DNA of 64,000 nucleotides from Dipodascopsis uninucleata var. uninucleata (lineage: Eukaryota; Ascomycota; Lipomycetes; Lipomycetales; Lipomycetaceae): positions 868,001-932,000 of the forward strand of contig JAJLTO010000001.1 of NCBI GenBank assembly GCA_030568195.1, in the 5' to 3' direction. The notes under the pieces were generated by a model that did no database searches, was not told where the DNA came from, and was given only the letters and a program-made list of their open reading frames with translations. Both the position numbers and the translations under genes were made by a program. Positions 1 to 10,872 of the stretch are shown here, piece by piece (position 1 is the stretch's first letter; the number at the start of each line of letters is the position of its first letter).

Positions 1-1745
1 TGTTAAGGGATTAATACCGATCGCAGCCATAGTGGCACAGTTCCATCAAACAAGCAGAAAAACCAAGTATTGTATGAGTGTTTGTTTCTAGACAGAGCAA
101 TTGTCTGTTTACTCTGAATAGCGATTGACATATCTAAAGCAGTCTCATGAACTTTTCAGACGAAAATGGTTGTCATGTCGTTTATGGTTGTTAGTTACGG
201 CGATTAAACGGCTGTTAATCATCAGAAGATTCTACGACCGGTCGAGAATAGTGATCTGAAAGAACTGATTATCAGATCAGGGATGATAAAGAATAATTAG
301 GACTAGCAGAATATTTCTTACATAACTAAGAAAAAAGACATGGCTCTCATAGAGTGATTTATGTGACTGGAAAATAAATGCGCTCAATCCAAGCGTGATT
401 AGGTTGTGAGAGCATTGAATCTTAAATGTGAGTTGCTTTGTGACTCGATATGCGGTAGCAATCGCATTGAGCAATTATGTTCGCTGTGCAACGTATGTTG
501 GAGTAGATATTGCACTTTACGCTAGTTTATGGCATTTACGGCATATTTGCATATTTGCTAATTTCGTATTCGTGCTGGATCCGAGACGCCTAGCTGGCTC
601 TATCTATGTGTCTCTCGGATTGCAACATCCACAGCTGCAGGGTAGGCACCTGAAGACAATATGATGGGTCCAACTTCGTGTTCTAGCCTACGAAACCTTT
701 TTCCGGATCGCGCATTTTCGAAACAAAAAGTGATGTTATCGAAAGAGTAAGGTTGCCTGTTGATACGCGAGCCAGCACATGCAAGTGTTGCGAGACCATA
801 CATCCACTACTTATCAGGTGAATAGTGCTGATATGGGGCGATAATGTGACAGCTTGCGACTTAACACATGTTCTTACGTTATAGAGACGTGATAAAACGT
901 GTCGCGGCATGTCATAGGCCGAGTTCCATATGTCCACAAAGGAGTACAGGAGAACTACAATATATAGACAAATAATATATACTCGCATATATGGCCTTTA
1001 TGTAATATAATCTGCAATATACAAGTTATATTGAGGAGAGCATAAATTTAGTACTTGAAAGCAGTCTCCCTAGTATCGTAATGTATCATAACGAAATATA
1101 GCTGGACCCATGCAGCTAAATAAGGAATAGTGAACTGAATTGTATATGCCCACGAAAGGCATTGAATGTTACTGCTTCTCTACCCGGGTCAGAAATTAGA
1201 CATACAATCTGGATGGGTCCTTCATGAGTCTCAATGTAATACAAATTGCTGCCTCCAAAATGAGCCAAATACGAGAATGCGTACCTTACAAATAGTAATT
1301 AGAGTGTACACATTTCACAACGCACTAACAAATAAAGTCTTGGGTAGCAAACCCTCTGATCACAAAGCAGCCACCAAGCTCTAGATCGTCAGTACGCCCA
1401 CGAACGCCTAGCGCTTCCTAGTTTTAGTGGACTATCAGAGGCTCAATTTCTCTTCCTGTTTTTCCCTTACAGTAGAAAAACGACCGACTGTCTCTTATTC
1501 CTATTCTTTCGTTTCACTTATATATTGCCTGGAGTAATTCTAGTATATAGAAAGAGAACTCTCGTTTTTAATTAGAAAAGGTTGCCAGTGCATAAGCGAA
1601 AAGGTCTAGGAATATTGATTCAATACGTCTTAAGTGGTCTCTTGATCCTCAGATAACGAGTGCGACATAGAAAGATAGAGTGAATCCTGCCAAAATAGAG
1701 GTCAACGCATCATCCAGACCTTTTACAAGTTATATAGAAGAGATC
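1..1745. other. Intergenic, no gene recognised
   Basis: Only short unrelated open frames (under about 100 codons) occur on either strand and none resembles a known protein. The sequence is AT-rich without a clear repeat. A TATATA-containing stretch near 1516-1527 and a pyrimidine-rich stretch near 1440-1520 lie upstream of the LCCL gene and could belong to its promoter, but this is inference from position only. Confidence 0.5.
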
Positions 1746-3626
1746 ATGGGTGTTCCTGAGAGCCCAATTGAGGAGACGAGCTCCACACTTCTGGTGCGGT
1801 CATATTCTGCAATTAGTAGTCCTACAGATCTTGAAGCAAGATCGCTCGATGACGAGACGCCTTTGCTCGCGCCGTCTCCTACACTTCTTTCTTCAGCATC
1901 ATATGAACCTATTGTTCTGCCAAAGGGCCGTATTGCGCGAATCATTGACATTTTGCGTGGGCCAAAGCCTCCTAGGCCGTCAAAGGTTTCTCTGATCTAC
2001 CCTCCAGCTCAGCTCTTTCCATTTAAGGTCGGTCGTTCTGTGAGTAAGCGCACAAAAGTTCTTACTATCATTGCTTATCTTGTATCATGGTTTTTGATTT
2101 TCGTGTTCTTGTCGCGAAAGTCGAAGTTCTCTCCGGTTGTCAGCACAAAGGAGAATGTCATGTTGTTAGAGTGTGGTGATAATCCTCTATGGATGGGTGG
2201 ATACTCTGCTTGTGGATTGGGTGCAGAGAGATGTGGACCATTCGAGAACCAAACATATACATTTAGATGCCCATCTTCATGTGCTGGTGCATCTAAATAT
2301 AGTATGTCTACTGTCGGTGACCAGAATGTTATTTATAAACCTTATGTCATCGGCAACGAGGACGGATATCGTGCTGACTCGTTTATCTGTGCCTCTGCAG
2401 TACATGCGGGTGTTGTTTCTCAGCTCAATGGAGGTTGTGGACGACTTTATTTTGACGGACCTCGAGATAAATTCTCATCGTCAAACCAGAATGGCGTCCA
2501 GACTATTGAGTTCGATTCATATTTCCCAGCTTCTTATAAGTTTGATTATGCTCTTTCATCTTCAAACTGCTATGACTTGAGATGGGCTATTACTGGAGTT
2601 AATATTTTCTTATCAGCTGTTTTTGCTTATTTTGTTTACTCGCCCTCTGTTTTCTTTTGGGGGATGTTTATTATGGGATTTTGGTCTATTGTCCTTGCTT
2701 CTGATCCACCTCCCACCAATAATTATCCTAATCCTGGAGCTGAAGTTATCTCGGTTGCCTTTGAGCGACTCCTTCCTACTGTTTTCATAGGTTATGTTAT
2801 TCTCAAGGTTGCAATAATGCCTACAATGAAGAAGTATAATGCGCAGCTTACAAAGACTGTCTTATGGGTTGGTGCTTTTTGGATTGGTGCTCTTAATAAT
2901 TACACGTTTGATGAGCTTCCACTGGATCGTTTCGTTTTAGAGGATATTCAGAACCTTCCAGGAGGTTTAGCTGCCATTATTATTGTTTTACTAGTCATCT
3001 TGACCTGTGCTATTGGACAGGCCTATGTTATCTGGAAGAACGGAAAGTTTTATCCGTATTTGGCTGCATACTCTATTGTCTTTACAAGTCTTATCGTCAT
3101 GGCATTTGTTCCGGAGGAAACTTTGCGTATTCACCATTACATTTTGGGTCTCTTGATTCTTCCTGCTACTGCCTTCAAGACCACACTTTCAACTCTTTAT
3201 CAGGGTCTTGCTGTCGGTATGTTTTTGAATGGTGCTACTCGCTGGGGTTACGACTCTATTTTGCAAACTCCATATGCTCTCAACCGTGGAGGTCCACGGG
3301 GTACTGATCTCGCTTACTTCACTACTACATCGGAGAACTTCAACGGTGAATGGGTCGCTTGGGATTATCCTTATTATCCAAGTAGCAATTGGACTGGATT
3401 TAGTCTTCTTGTGAATGATGTTGAAAGATATCGTGGTTCTGATATGAACATTTCTATTTCAGAGCTGTTCAACCACACTGACCTGGAAGCTGAGCGATAC
3501 ATGTATAACTGGTATTTTAGAGTAGGCATGTATACTGAGGATGGCCAAATGTCTGACTATACGAAGGCGGGTATTGCGTTAGCTAATAATGGTAGTTGGG
3601 TCGATCCTAAGCCTGGTCCATCATAG
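1746..3626 (+). CDS. LCCL-domain multi-pass membrane protein
   Basis: An intronless frame of 626 residues from the ATG at 1746. The frame opens upstream at a GTG (1680) after a TAG at 1668, so 1746 is the first usable ATG unless an upstream exon exists. A basic cytosolic-looking N-terminus of about 100 residues is followed by one hydrophobic helix (near 105-125). A cysteine-rich LCCL domain (near 140-260) follows, with the typical core YRADSFICASAVHAG followed by GGCG. The second half has about seven to nine hydrophobic segments and an N-glycosylation-rich tail. This order (TM, LCCL, multi-TM) matches a fungal family of unknown molecular role. Location in the plasma membrane or secretory pathway is inferred from topology. 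No neighbour suggests a pathway. Confidence 0.85.
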   Translation: MGVPESPIEETSSTLLVRSYSAISSPTDLEARSLDDETPLLAPSPTLLSSASYEPIVLPKGRIARIIDILRGPKPPRPSKVSLIYPPAQLFPFKVGRSVSKRTKVLTIIAYLVSWFLIFVFLSRKSKFSPVVSTKENVMLLECGDNPLWMGGYSACGLGAERCGPFENQTYTFRCPSSCAGASKYSMSTVGDQNVIYKPYVIGNEDGYRADSFICASAVHAGVVSQLNGGCGRLYFDGPRDKFSSSNQNGVQTIEFDSYFPASYKFDYALSSSNCYDLRWAITGVNIFLSAVFAYFVYSPSVFFWGMFIMGFWSIVLASDPPPTNNYPNPGAEVISVAFERLLPTVFIGYVILKVAIMPTMKKYNAQLTKTVLWVGAFWIGALNNYTFDELPLDRFVLEDIQNLPGGLAAIIIVLLVILTCAIGQAYVIWKNGKFYPYLAAYSIVFTSLIVMAFVPEETLRIHHYILGLLILPATAFKTTLSTLYQGLAVGMFLNGATRWGYDSILQTPYALNRGGPRGTDLAYFTTTSENFNGEWVAWDYPYYPSSNWTGFSLLVNDVERYRGSDMNISISELFNHTDLEAERYMYNWYFRVGMYTEDGQMSDYTKAGIALANNGSWVDPKPGPS

Positions 3627-6054
3627 ATTTTTTTTTTGCTGCTTTTATATATGTTTCGAAGGTTGAAGATGGTGTTTGTTCTGTATGTTATTAGTCAGAC
3701 GCAGTCACTAATAGACGAGACCCTTATGAGCCAGTTTCTTAGCACTGAATAAGTTCTTGTTGATACATTAAAGTTGGAAGTATGGCTGGTGGTGGTTGAA
3801 TATCGTTTCCTATTTTTTGCGTACTTCTGAGAGTTAGAGAAAGTTCTGTTTGATTGTTTTCTGTCATGGTTTGTTTCCGAGTTCGTTTCTTGTTGATATT
3901 TCATTATTTAGCTATTTATATTTCGGCTATCGGATTTTAGAAAGAAGGAATTACTGAACAGGATTGATGTATGTCAGCTATGTGTCCTGCGAAATCTTTC
4001 TTTTTTTGAATGGTTTCGTTTATGTTAGGGGAAGGAATCGGTGTGGGGTTGCGTCATCATTGATGGTGTTTTATTTTTAGAGGGTTGACTAGGAGCTATT
4101 TTACTCTAGAGACCATGATATGTATGTCTGATCTGGACCGGAGGCTTAATAGAAGCGTTGGTTTATTATGGATTAGCTTCAGCATCTGGATTTCCAGTAG
4201 TGGAAAAGCGGCACTGCAAAGGGATTTGTGTGATAATAGAAATGTTCTTGTTAAAAGAAAGGGACTGTTAAAGTTCTTCGGTTTTCTTCATATGTTGATA
4301 TACGTGCGTATGAAGTTCAAATATGGTTGCAGCGAAATTCCGTATTTTCTTCCATAAATTTAGTCATTTTCTTTTGAGTATTCGTTTGTTGTTTATTCTT
4401 TTTACATCGTGTTGCATATGTATTACTTTCCATTCGTATACATAAAAAATAAGTGGACATATTTCTCTTCCTCTAATTGAGTTTATATGGCTTGACCCTC
4501 TGTTCAGTTTCCTTCTTTCCTCTACATTTTGTCTTATGATTGTATATCACTAAGTATCAGGGCAATCACTGGTAGTCTCCTAACATATTAATATAACGGC
4601 TGGTTTCTAACGAATATATGTCACGCTAGAATATCCATGCAGGTTTGTACACGCATGCGGCTAGCAATATCCTTATATATTTTTATACATAATATACATT
4701 GTTTTTTACCTATTCTATATATACCCATGATTTTTTTTTCCACACTTCATTATTGCTGTAAGGAGAAGCCGAGAGCTGTTCCGGACCGCATGTTTAGTTC
4801 GAAATAATATCTTATGCGTCGCTTACCATTAGACTACTAGAAATATTATGCCACTTGCTTATTACAGCAGTTTATAGCCTTCCGTGCTTTTATCGTGTAA
4901 ACCCTAAACCACAAACTTTGTTGTCCCAGCAACATGCTTGAAATGTATGGTTCCGAGTGGATTGCGGTTTAGTTTAAGTGGCGAGATTGGGGAATTGTCA
5001 AATAGTCCCCATTGAATCTACTAATATTTTGATCCACAGAAGAAGCTGTATTTGTATGTTGTAGAACATTAATATTGATCGCATGGCTCTATGTATACGT
5101 TCTGTACTTTTTAACTAGTAGAAATGGTTGAATATGAGTTGAGAGCGAAAACTATTTGGTGGACATAAGCGGCTAAAAGCTTAAGGCGTTATCCAGTGTG
5201 TTAAGGAAAGGGTTACAGAGCAATTAAACGTACTTGGAAAATTGAGCCATGAAAGTAGGGCGTGGTAAAAAATTTGATGATCCGATTCCTAGCGATTGTA
5301 TACCTTTTCCTTGTTTTAATATCTTCATTTCGCGGCACTTTTTTTCGCCTTCCTTCATAACACAATCTGAAAATAGCAATTTGAACGATAGTTTATATCG
5401 GAGTGCAATAGCTGTCGCAGATAATTTAAATTCTGTTTGCTTGCTGTAAGGTCAGTTTTCATTTATTTTCAAAATCACAGTGCTAGAGTCTCTTCGGTTA
5501 GTAGCGGCCGAATCCAACACTCCTACTGTTTCGCTTCAGGATACGATAAGTTTATGTTACTGGCTCGTCTGTTACTAGATTATGTTATGTATATGTTACG
5601 TTCTGCAACAATGAGAGAAGTGTGGAGGTCGGAATTCAACTATCGTAGAAGCAGGTGGCGGAGTTTGGAGAGGGGGGAGAGTTATTACTCCAGTTGGCAT
5701 GTTGAGACCGCTCAATTGGCTAAAACTGCAAATGTTCTATAGAGTACTAAAGGAATATAGCGATAAGTGATTTTTGCTAACTCGAAAAATATGTCTGTTT
5801 TATAGTGAGTAACAGTTACAAAGAAATTCAGTTGTGTCGATTTTTCAATTTGATACAGTGATTCAGTCAATTGAAGGGGCATTTGAGTCGCGTCTTGGAG
5901 AGCAATCAATATTCCGGAATATAGCAGTTAATCTTACATTCATTCTTTCACAACTAGTGACTCCAAAACTATTAGAGTAGACGAGTCGTTGAACGAAGTT
6001 CTTGGATTCAAGAGTTATTACGTGTTATATATAACATAGAAATCAGATAACTGG
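3627..6054. other. Intergenic, 2.4 kb, no gene recognised
   Basis: Two open frames of 90-100 codons (near 4085 and 5437, plus strand) have no recognisable domain and base composition like the flanks. T-rich tracts follow the LCCL stop codon and are compatible with its 3' end. A small hairpin (GGGGA/TCCCC stem) sits near 4992-5013. No tRNA, repeat family or transposon was seen. Confidence 0.5.
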
Positions 6055-7164
6055 ATGCCTTATATAGATGCAATGGCTCCGTTACCTTTGATCACGCAAG
6101 CTGAGTTCCAATCTCACAGCACCAAAAAATCGGTCTATATCTCTATTGATAATCGCAAGGTTTACGATGTTACTCGATTTCTGAATGAACATCCTGGAGG
6201 ATCGGACCTTCTCTTGGATTATGCTGGCAGAGATGCTACTAAAATTATGGCTGATCTTGTTTCCCATGAGCATTCAGAATCAGCATATGAAATATTGGAT
6301 GAATATCTAGTGGGAATTTTGGCAACTCCAGAGGAAGAGCAAAAGCTTTTGACCCCTGGAATTGATAAAGATTCTTACATTCTTACTGGTGTGGCATCTG
6401 AGCAGGACTTGTCACTCAAGACTGATTTTGACAACGATTACAAGAGCCACAAATTTTTGGATTTAAAGAAGCCGTTACTTATGCAGATGCTGCGAGGAAA
6501 CTTTAAGAAGGATTTCTACTTGCAGCAGGTTCATAGACCTCGCCATTACGGTAATGGCTCGGCCCCGTTATTTGGAAACTTTTTGGAACCTCTCTCGAAG
6601 ACTCCATGGTGGGTTGTTCCTACTATCTGGCTGCCTTGCGTAGGATACGGAACGTATCTTGCAGGTCAAGGTTTGTCTATTTGGGCTCTCGTTCCTCTGT
6701 GGTGCCTTGGTCTTTTCCTTTGGACTTTTGTTGAATATCTGTTGCACAGAATGCTCTTTCACATGGATGAGCGATTACCTGACAACAGGTATGCTTTGAC
6801 TATACACTTTGTTCTTCATGGTGTCCATCATTATTTACCTATGGACAAGTTACGGTTAGTTATGCCACCAGCGTTATTTATTATTCTTGCGACTCCATTT
6901 TATAGGCTAGCTCATTTATTATTCCCTTATCACATTGGTATGGCTATTTTTTGTGGTGGAATTTTTGGCTACATCTGTTATGATATGACACATTACTTCT
7001 TGCATCATGCAGTTTTACCTGAGTATTTCCGTTCCCTTAAGAGTTACCACTTAGGACATCATTATAAGAACTATGAGCTCGGTTTCGGAGTTACTAGCAA
7101 GTTTTGGGATGTTGTCTTCGGCACGGAGTTGGTCGATACTTCTATACAGGCAAAGAGCTTGTAG
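6055..7164 (+). CDS. SCS7: Sphingolipid fatty acid 2-hydroxylase (Scs7/FA2H)
   Basis: Hydroxylates C2 of the N-linked very-long-chain fatty acid of ceramide in the ER membrane. The frame is a single exon of 369 codons. Residues about 10-85 form a cytochrome b5 domain with the heme-ligand motif HPGG at 46-49 and a second His at 71/73. After a linker, the di-iron hydroxylase domain shows the expected His clusters: H230/H235 (HRMLFH), H250-H258 (HFVLHGVHH), H312-H317 (HYFLHH) and H331-H335 (HLGHH), interspersed with membrane helices. All putative iron ligands are present, so the enzyme should be active. The length fits the family (about 370-385). A second in-frame ATG at 6073 would remove only six residues. 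Confidence 0.96.
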   Translation: MPYIDAMAPLPLITQAEFQSHSTKKSVYISIDNRKVYDVTRFLNEHPGGSDLLLDYAGRDATKIMADLVSHEHSESAYEILDEYLVGILATPEEEQKLLTPGIDKDSYILTGVASEQDLSLKTDFDNDYKSHKFLDLKKPLLMQMLRGNFKKDFYLQQVHRPRHYGNGSAPLFGNFLEPLSKTPWWVVPTIWLPCVGYGTYLAGQGLSIWALVPLWCLGLFLWTFVEYLLHRMLFHMDERLPDNRYALTIHFVLHGVHHYLPMDKLRLVMPPALFIILATPFYRLAHLLFPYHIGMAIFCGGIFGYICYDMTHYFLHHAVLPEYFRSLKSYHLGHHYKNYELGFGVTSKFWDVVFGTELVDTSIQAKSL

Positions 7165-9315
7165 TCAAAACGAGTAAATTAGTTACATTGTGAAGATTCT
7201 TATTCTTCTAATAATATAACATTTCATTTCTCGTGAATACAAGTTTTTAATTTATTAATTTATTATATATTCTATAAATTGGGTATGTTTGGAATAAGGA
7301 ATGCGGGAAGGGATACTGATTTACACGAATTATCTACAATATGTGTGATGTATACGTCTATGCAGTGAAGACAATGAGATCTGATTATGTTAATGAATTT
7401 TTTTCTCTTTTTATCTTTAATCTAGCTTCCCTTGTTTTTGATTGTGTTTTATGTGATTTTGTTTCTTGTTATTTGACTTAAATGTTTTATTTTTTCCTAC
7501 TTTTTCCTAGTGGACACTTTTCCTAGTGGACATTTCATCTAATGCTTGCTTTTATGTTTAGTTATTAAGTTTTCTTTCATCTTAGTTTCTTCATGTCTAA
7601 TCTATCCTTCATTATACTTTACAAAAAGGTTTTAAGAAACTATCAGAAGAATAACCAGACTTTGAAGTGAAGTGGTGGGGCATGATTGTTTGGATCTGAG
7701 CTGGGCAGGAGTTGTTTTATTTATTTTATTATCTTTTTATATTGTTACTTTGATTACACTCATTTCCATGTCTCTTTTCTAAATTTCTATCTATATATAT
7801 TTAGATGAGTATTATAAAAGCATTGATAGTTTTATATATATTTCAACAGTTATTATGATCACTCGATGCTGTATTTAGATAGCCACTGCTTAATAACCAT
7901 TGGCGCTTCTGGAAAATTGATACAATACTGAATTGGAGTCCTTGCCATAACAGATCATGTCTCCTGTTCGCTATTATTGTGACCTGGGTTCCGTAGTGAT
8001 ATTTCCTAGTTGCCAGTTGGAATTACAGATCGCATATATTACATAGTCTATATATCTATTTTTAAAAGCTCCAACGTACTAACGCATTACTAGAGCTGCT
8101 TTTTCACCTTTCTGTATTAAGGCATGGTTTTAAATTTTTTGATTTTGATCTAATTGGTTCAACGGATTCAAGGACTTGTAAGACCTTGAAGACAGCGACT
8201 CGAGGCTAGAAGTAAACTTCATAAGCGCATGTATACATGTGTTTCACAGTGGATAAGTTATTCTTACTGGTGACTTGTAAGCTTTCGCTTAGGTGCTGTG
8301 CCAGCAGGAATACCAATGGAAGTTGTTGAAACAATGACACAGTGTTGCAAGTGAGACTTAGCGATCACGATGTCAACTGTGATGGCCTATTCTTCGGCGT
8401 TAGCATAATTCCTGTCGACGACTCAATGATAATTCATTTTGTTGGAAGCGAGGATAGACAATTGCACAGAGCTAGTGAAGATTCGTAAAGTCACGAGTTG
8501 GTGGCATTATGAACTGCATACGGCACTTCAGCAAACCATTCACCAGAAGTACGTTGGCTCGAAAAGAGCTTTACACCATCATGCCACTCTAATAATGATG
8601 AGGTATGGTGTTAGTGCCATTAGATCGATACCTGGATCAGTGACTATATATATAGCACTGCTGTATATTACGGTAATAATAACATTATGCGTGGGATCAT
8701 GGGACAGGCAAACAAGAAAGGAATGTCCAGGTCAGCTTACTTTTACGACTGAGAGCAGTGAAAGCAATACCGATAGTAGATCGTTGGTCACAGTATGATT
8801 ATTCAATGTTGAAAATGCTGTGAGACAAGCCGAATATATAACTAATACAGAATACATTAGTAGTAAACTTAAGCCCAAATCTCCATCATGTCATGAACTG
8901 TCAGATCTAAGCCCATCAAAGAGGAGGATCGTCCTTTGTCCTATCGCGAAAACGAGCTATGCGCTGCCATCAAAAGAATTAAGTAGATAGCTGATTCAAT
9001 CACTTCTAGATTCCTTCGAAAACTAGCAATTTATGTTGATATCGATGATTAGGAGCAAATATTGTTCTTTTCATTTCCTTTTGGTTTACAACGTAACGAC
9101 TTCAGAGATCTGGCGGTACTTTTATTTTATGACCTTATACAGTGATTAGAGTTTGAAGTAGCGAGAATCCTAAAGCGGAGTTCTATCGATACAATGTATA
9201 AATGCTAATGCAATCAGTCACTCGGTGATTTCTTCAAGGCAGTCGAATAATAATATTTACAATTCAACTTCTATATCTTTATCTTTGACCATAATATCGA
9301 TCTGAATCTAGCAGA
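7165..9315. other. Intergenic, 2.15 kb, no gene recognised
   Basis: AT-rich spacer between SCS7 and the ABM gene. The longest open frame (8439-8798, plus, 119 codons) has no recognised domain and does not join to flanking exons. A short direct repeat is listed separately. Confidence 0.5.
7502..7533. repeat. 16-bp tandem duplication
   Basis: Two adjacent 16-bp units, 7502-7517 and 7518-7533, differ only in the last base (unit TTTTCCTAGTGGACAC/T). They are preceded at 7492-7500 by a partial unit. It probably reflects replication slippage in a T-rich spacer. Confidence 0.8.
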
Positions 9316-10388
9316 ATGACACAACATGCTATCGTTCCAATCGTGAGTATATTATTAATTTTGAGATTTGGCTCTAATGAAGAATACAGGGCTTGCTAGT
9401 TCTTCTCCATATTCAGTACTAGTTACTAATTAATATGATATAGTTCCACTGCAAGCCTGGGAGCCGTGACAATGTAAGTTCTTCATCTTTTTAAATGGTT
9501 TTTACTTCGATGGATTTGTTTCTAGAATTATATGTAAATATTTTACGGCTAGCTTGTCATGGTCAGAGAACGGGTGCGATAGATAAGCATCAAGAAGATC
9601 TGGCGGTTACTTCAGTATCTTCTGTATATATGAACCTGAGCTGAGAAAAAATGCACGCAGTCTATATATATTTATTCCTTGCGTATATTAATTTTATTTC
9701 ATCAAAGATTGTCGAAAAATTGAAGGTTATGCAATCCTATGTCCTTGCAAATGAGCCGAAGTGTTTGGCCTACTACTTTATCAAAAGTATTGATGACCCA
9801 AATCTTCTTCTTGGATTCGAGGTGTAAGTTGAATGAACTATCCATTTTAAATTGAGAAGTCATGCTCAGACTAATTGAATGATTACTCTATCTAGCTATA
9901 ATGAGAAGGAGGATCTTACTGCGAATCACCTAGAGTCAGAGACTTTCAAGGCTTTCCTCGACTCTATACAGGTCGATGTCGAAAAGGATTTGATCATTAA
10001 CCACTTCAAGGTGACCGACATTGGATTTGTTAGCCGACCAAAGTTCAGCCAACTTCAAGGTCCTGACATTTTTAATTTTGTGGTTTTCATCAAGACTGTT
10101 CCCGGAAAGCGAGAGGAGGTTCTTAACATCTTCAAGCCTGTCGCTGACGCTGTTCTCGCCGACGAGGTTGAAACCTGCTATTCTTATAAGTTCAGTGTAG
10201 CTGAAGATGATGACGACACTATTCTTATTTTTGAAAGATATGTCAATGCTCATGCTCTCGAGGTCATTCACAGGGGTGGCGAGAAGTTCAAGGAAGCTTT
10301 TGCTAAGTTTGATGAACTGAAATTGATTGTTGGTAGAACTACCTACAGCTGTTCAGAGTCTGGTATGGGTTTCCTTGGTCGTGATTAG
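9316..10388 (+). CDS. Two-domain ABM (antibiotic biosynthesis monooxygenase-like) protein
   Basis: Four exons were read from splice consensus and phase: 9316-9342, 9444-9473, 9708-9823 and 9896-10388, giving 221 residues. The first two exons are only 27 and 30 nt. Intron 1 ends with a TACTAAT-like branch and TAG. The product starts MTQHAIVPIFHCKPGSRDN and contains two ferredoxin-like ABM repeats, about residues 5-95 and 118-210. Each has the pattern of a beta strand (IVPIFHCKPG, FVVFIKTVPGKRE), a helix, a 'Y.F' strand and an 'E.Y' strand. ABM proteins are small cofactor-independent monooxygenases or related dimeric proteins. The substrate cannot be inferred. No secondary-metabolism genes lie nearby, so a stand-alone metabolic role is more likely than a cluster role. 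Confidence 0.82.
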
Positions 10389-10872
10389 ATTATGCTATCT
10401 TCTAGTCCTTTTTATAACTGAAAGGAGAAATCAAGAATTAGGATGAAGCTTCTCATTTTGGATAAACTAATCTCTATATTCCGAGTTTATGTTCGAGAAT
10501 TCGTGAATAAATGGACTACTATAACTTTACCACTTATAAACTGAATTCCAAAATAGATAATTACGTACCGCTTGTACTGATCGTAATACTATTTGTGTGT
10601 CCTTTAAAAATAATTGATAATGAGCTCGTATGGCATAAACTGGTAATTCAGGTGGAGCGATGACCATCAAAAATGAATCTCCCAAAAGTTGCATTAAAAA
10701 TTCAAATCTGCTCTGTAATCTCCTAAGAAATTGTCTTGCAGTCTAGTAGCAACTGGTATCGAACAGCTTTCATTATCTACGTATTAGATTTCCTTTTGAA
10801 AGCGAATATATGTAACTTAAGAAGTTGACAGGTAAAGAAGCTAGATCTGCAGTGGGACGAGAGAACGCGAAA
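10389..10872. other. Intergenic between ABM gene and RAD7
   Basis: About 480 bp of AT-rich sequence that must hold the 3' end of the ABM gene and the RAD7 promoter and 5' leader. No other feature was recognised. Confidence 0.5.

Noticed and set aside
1680-1745. Extension of the LCCL protein to a GTG start at 1680
   Set aside because: Fungal nuclear genes start at ATG; the first in-frame ATG is at 1746.
8439-8798. 119-codon open frame in the SCS7/ABM spacer
   Set aside because: No recognisable domain, composition like surrounding non-coding DNA and no splice partners.
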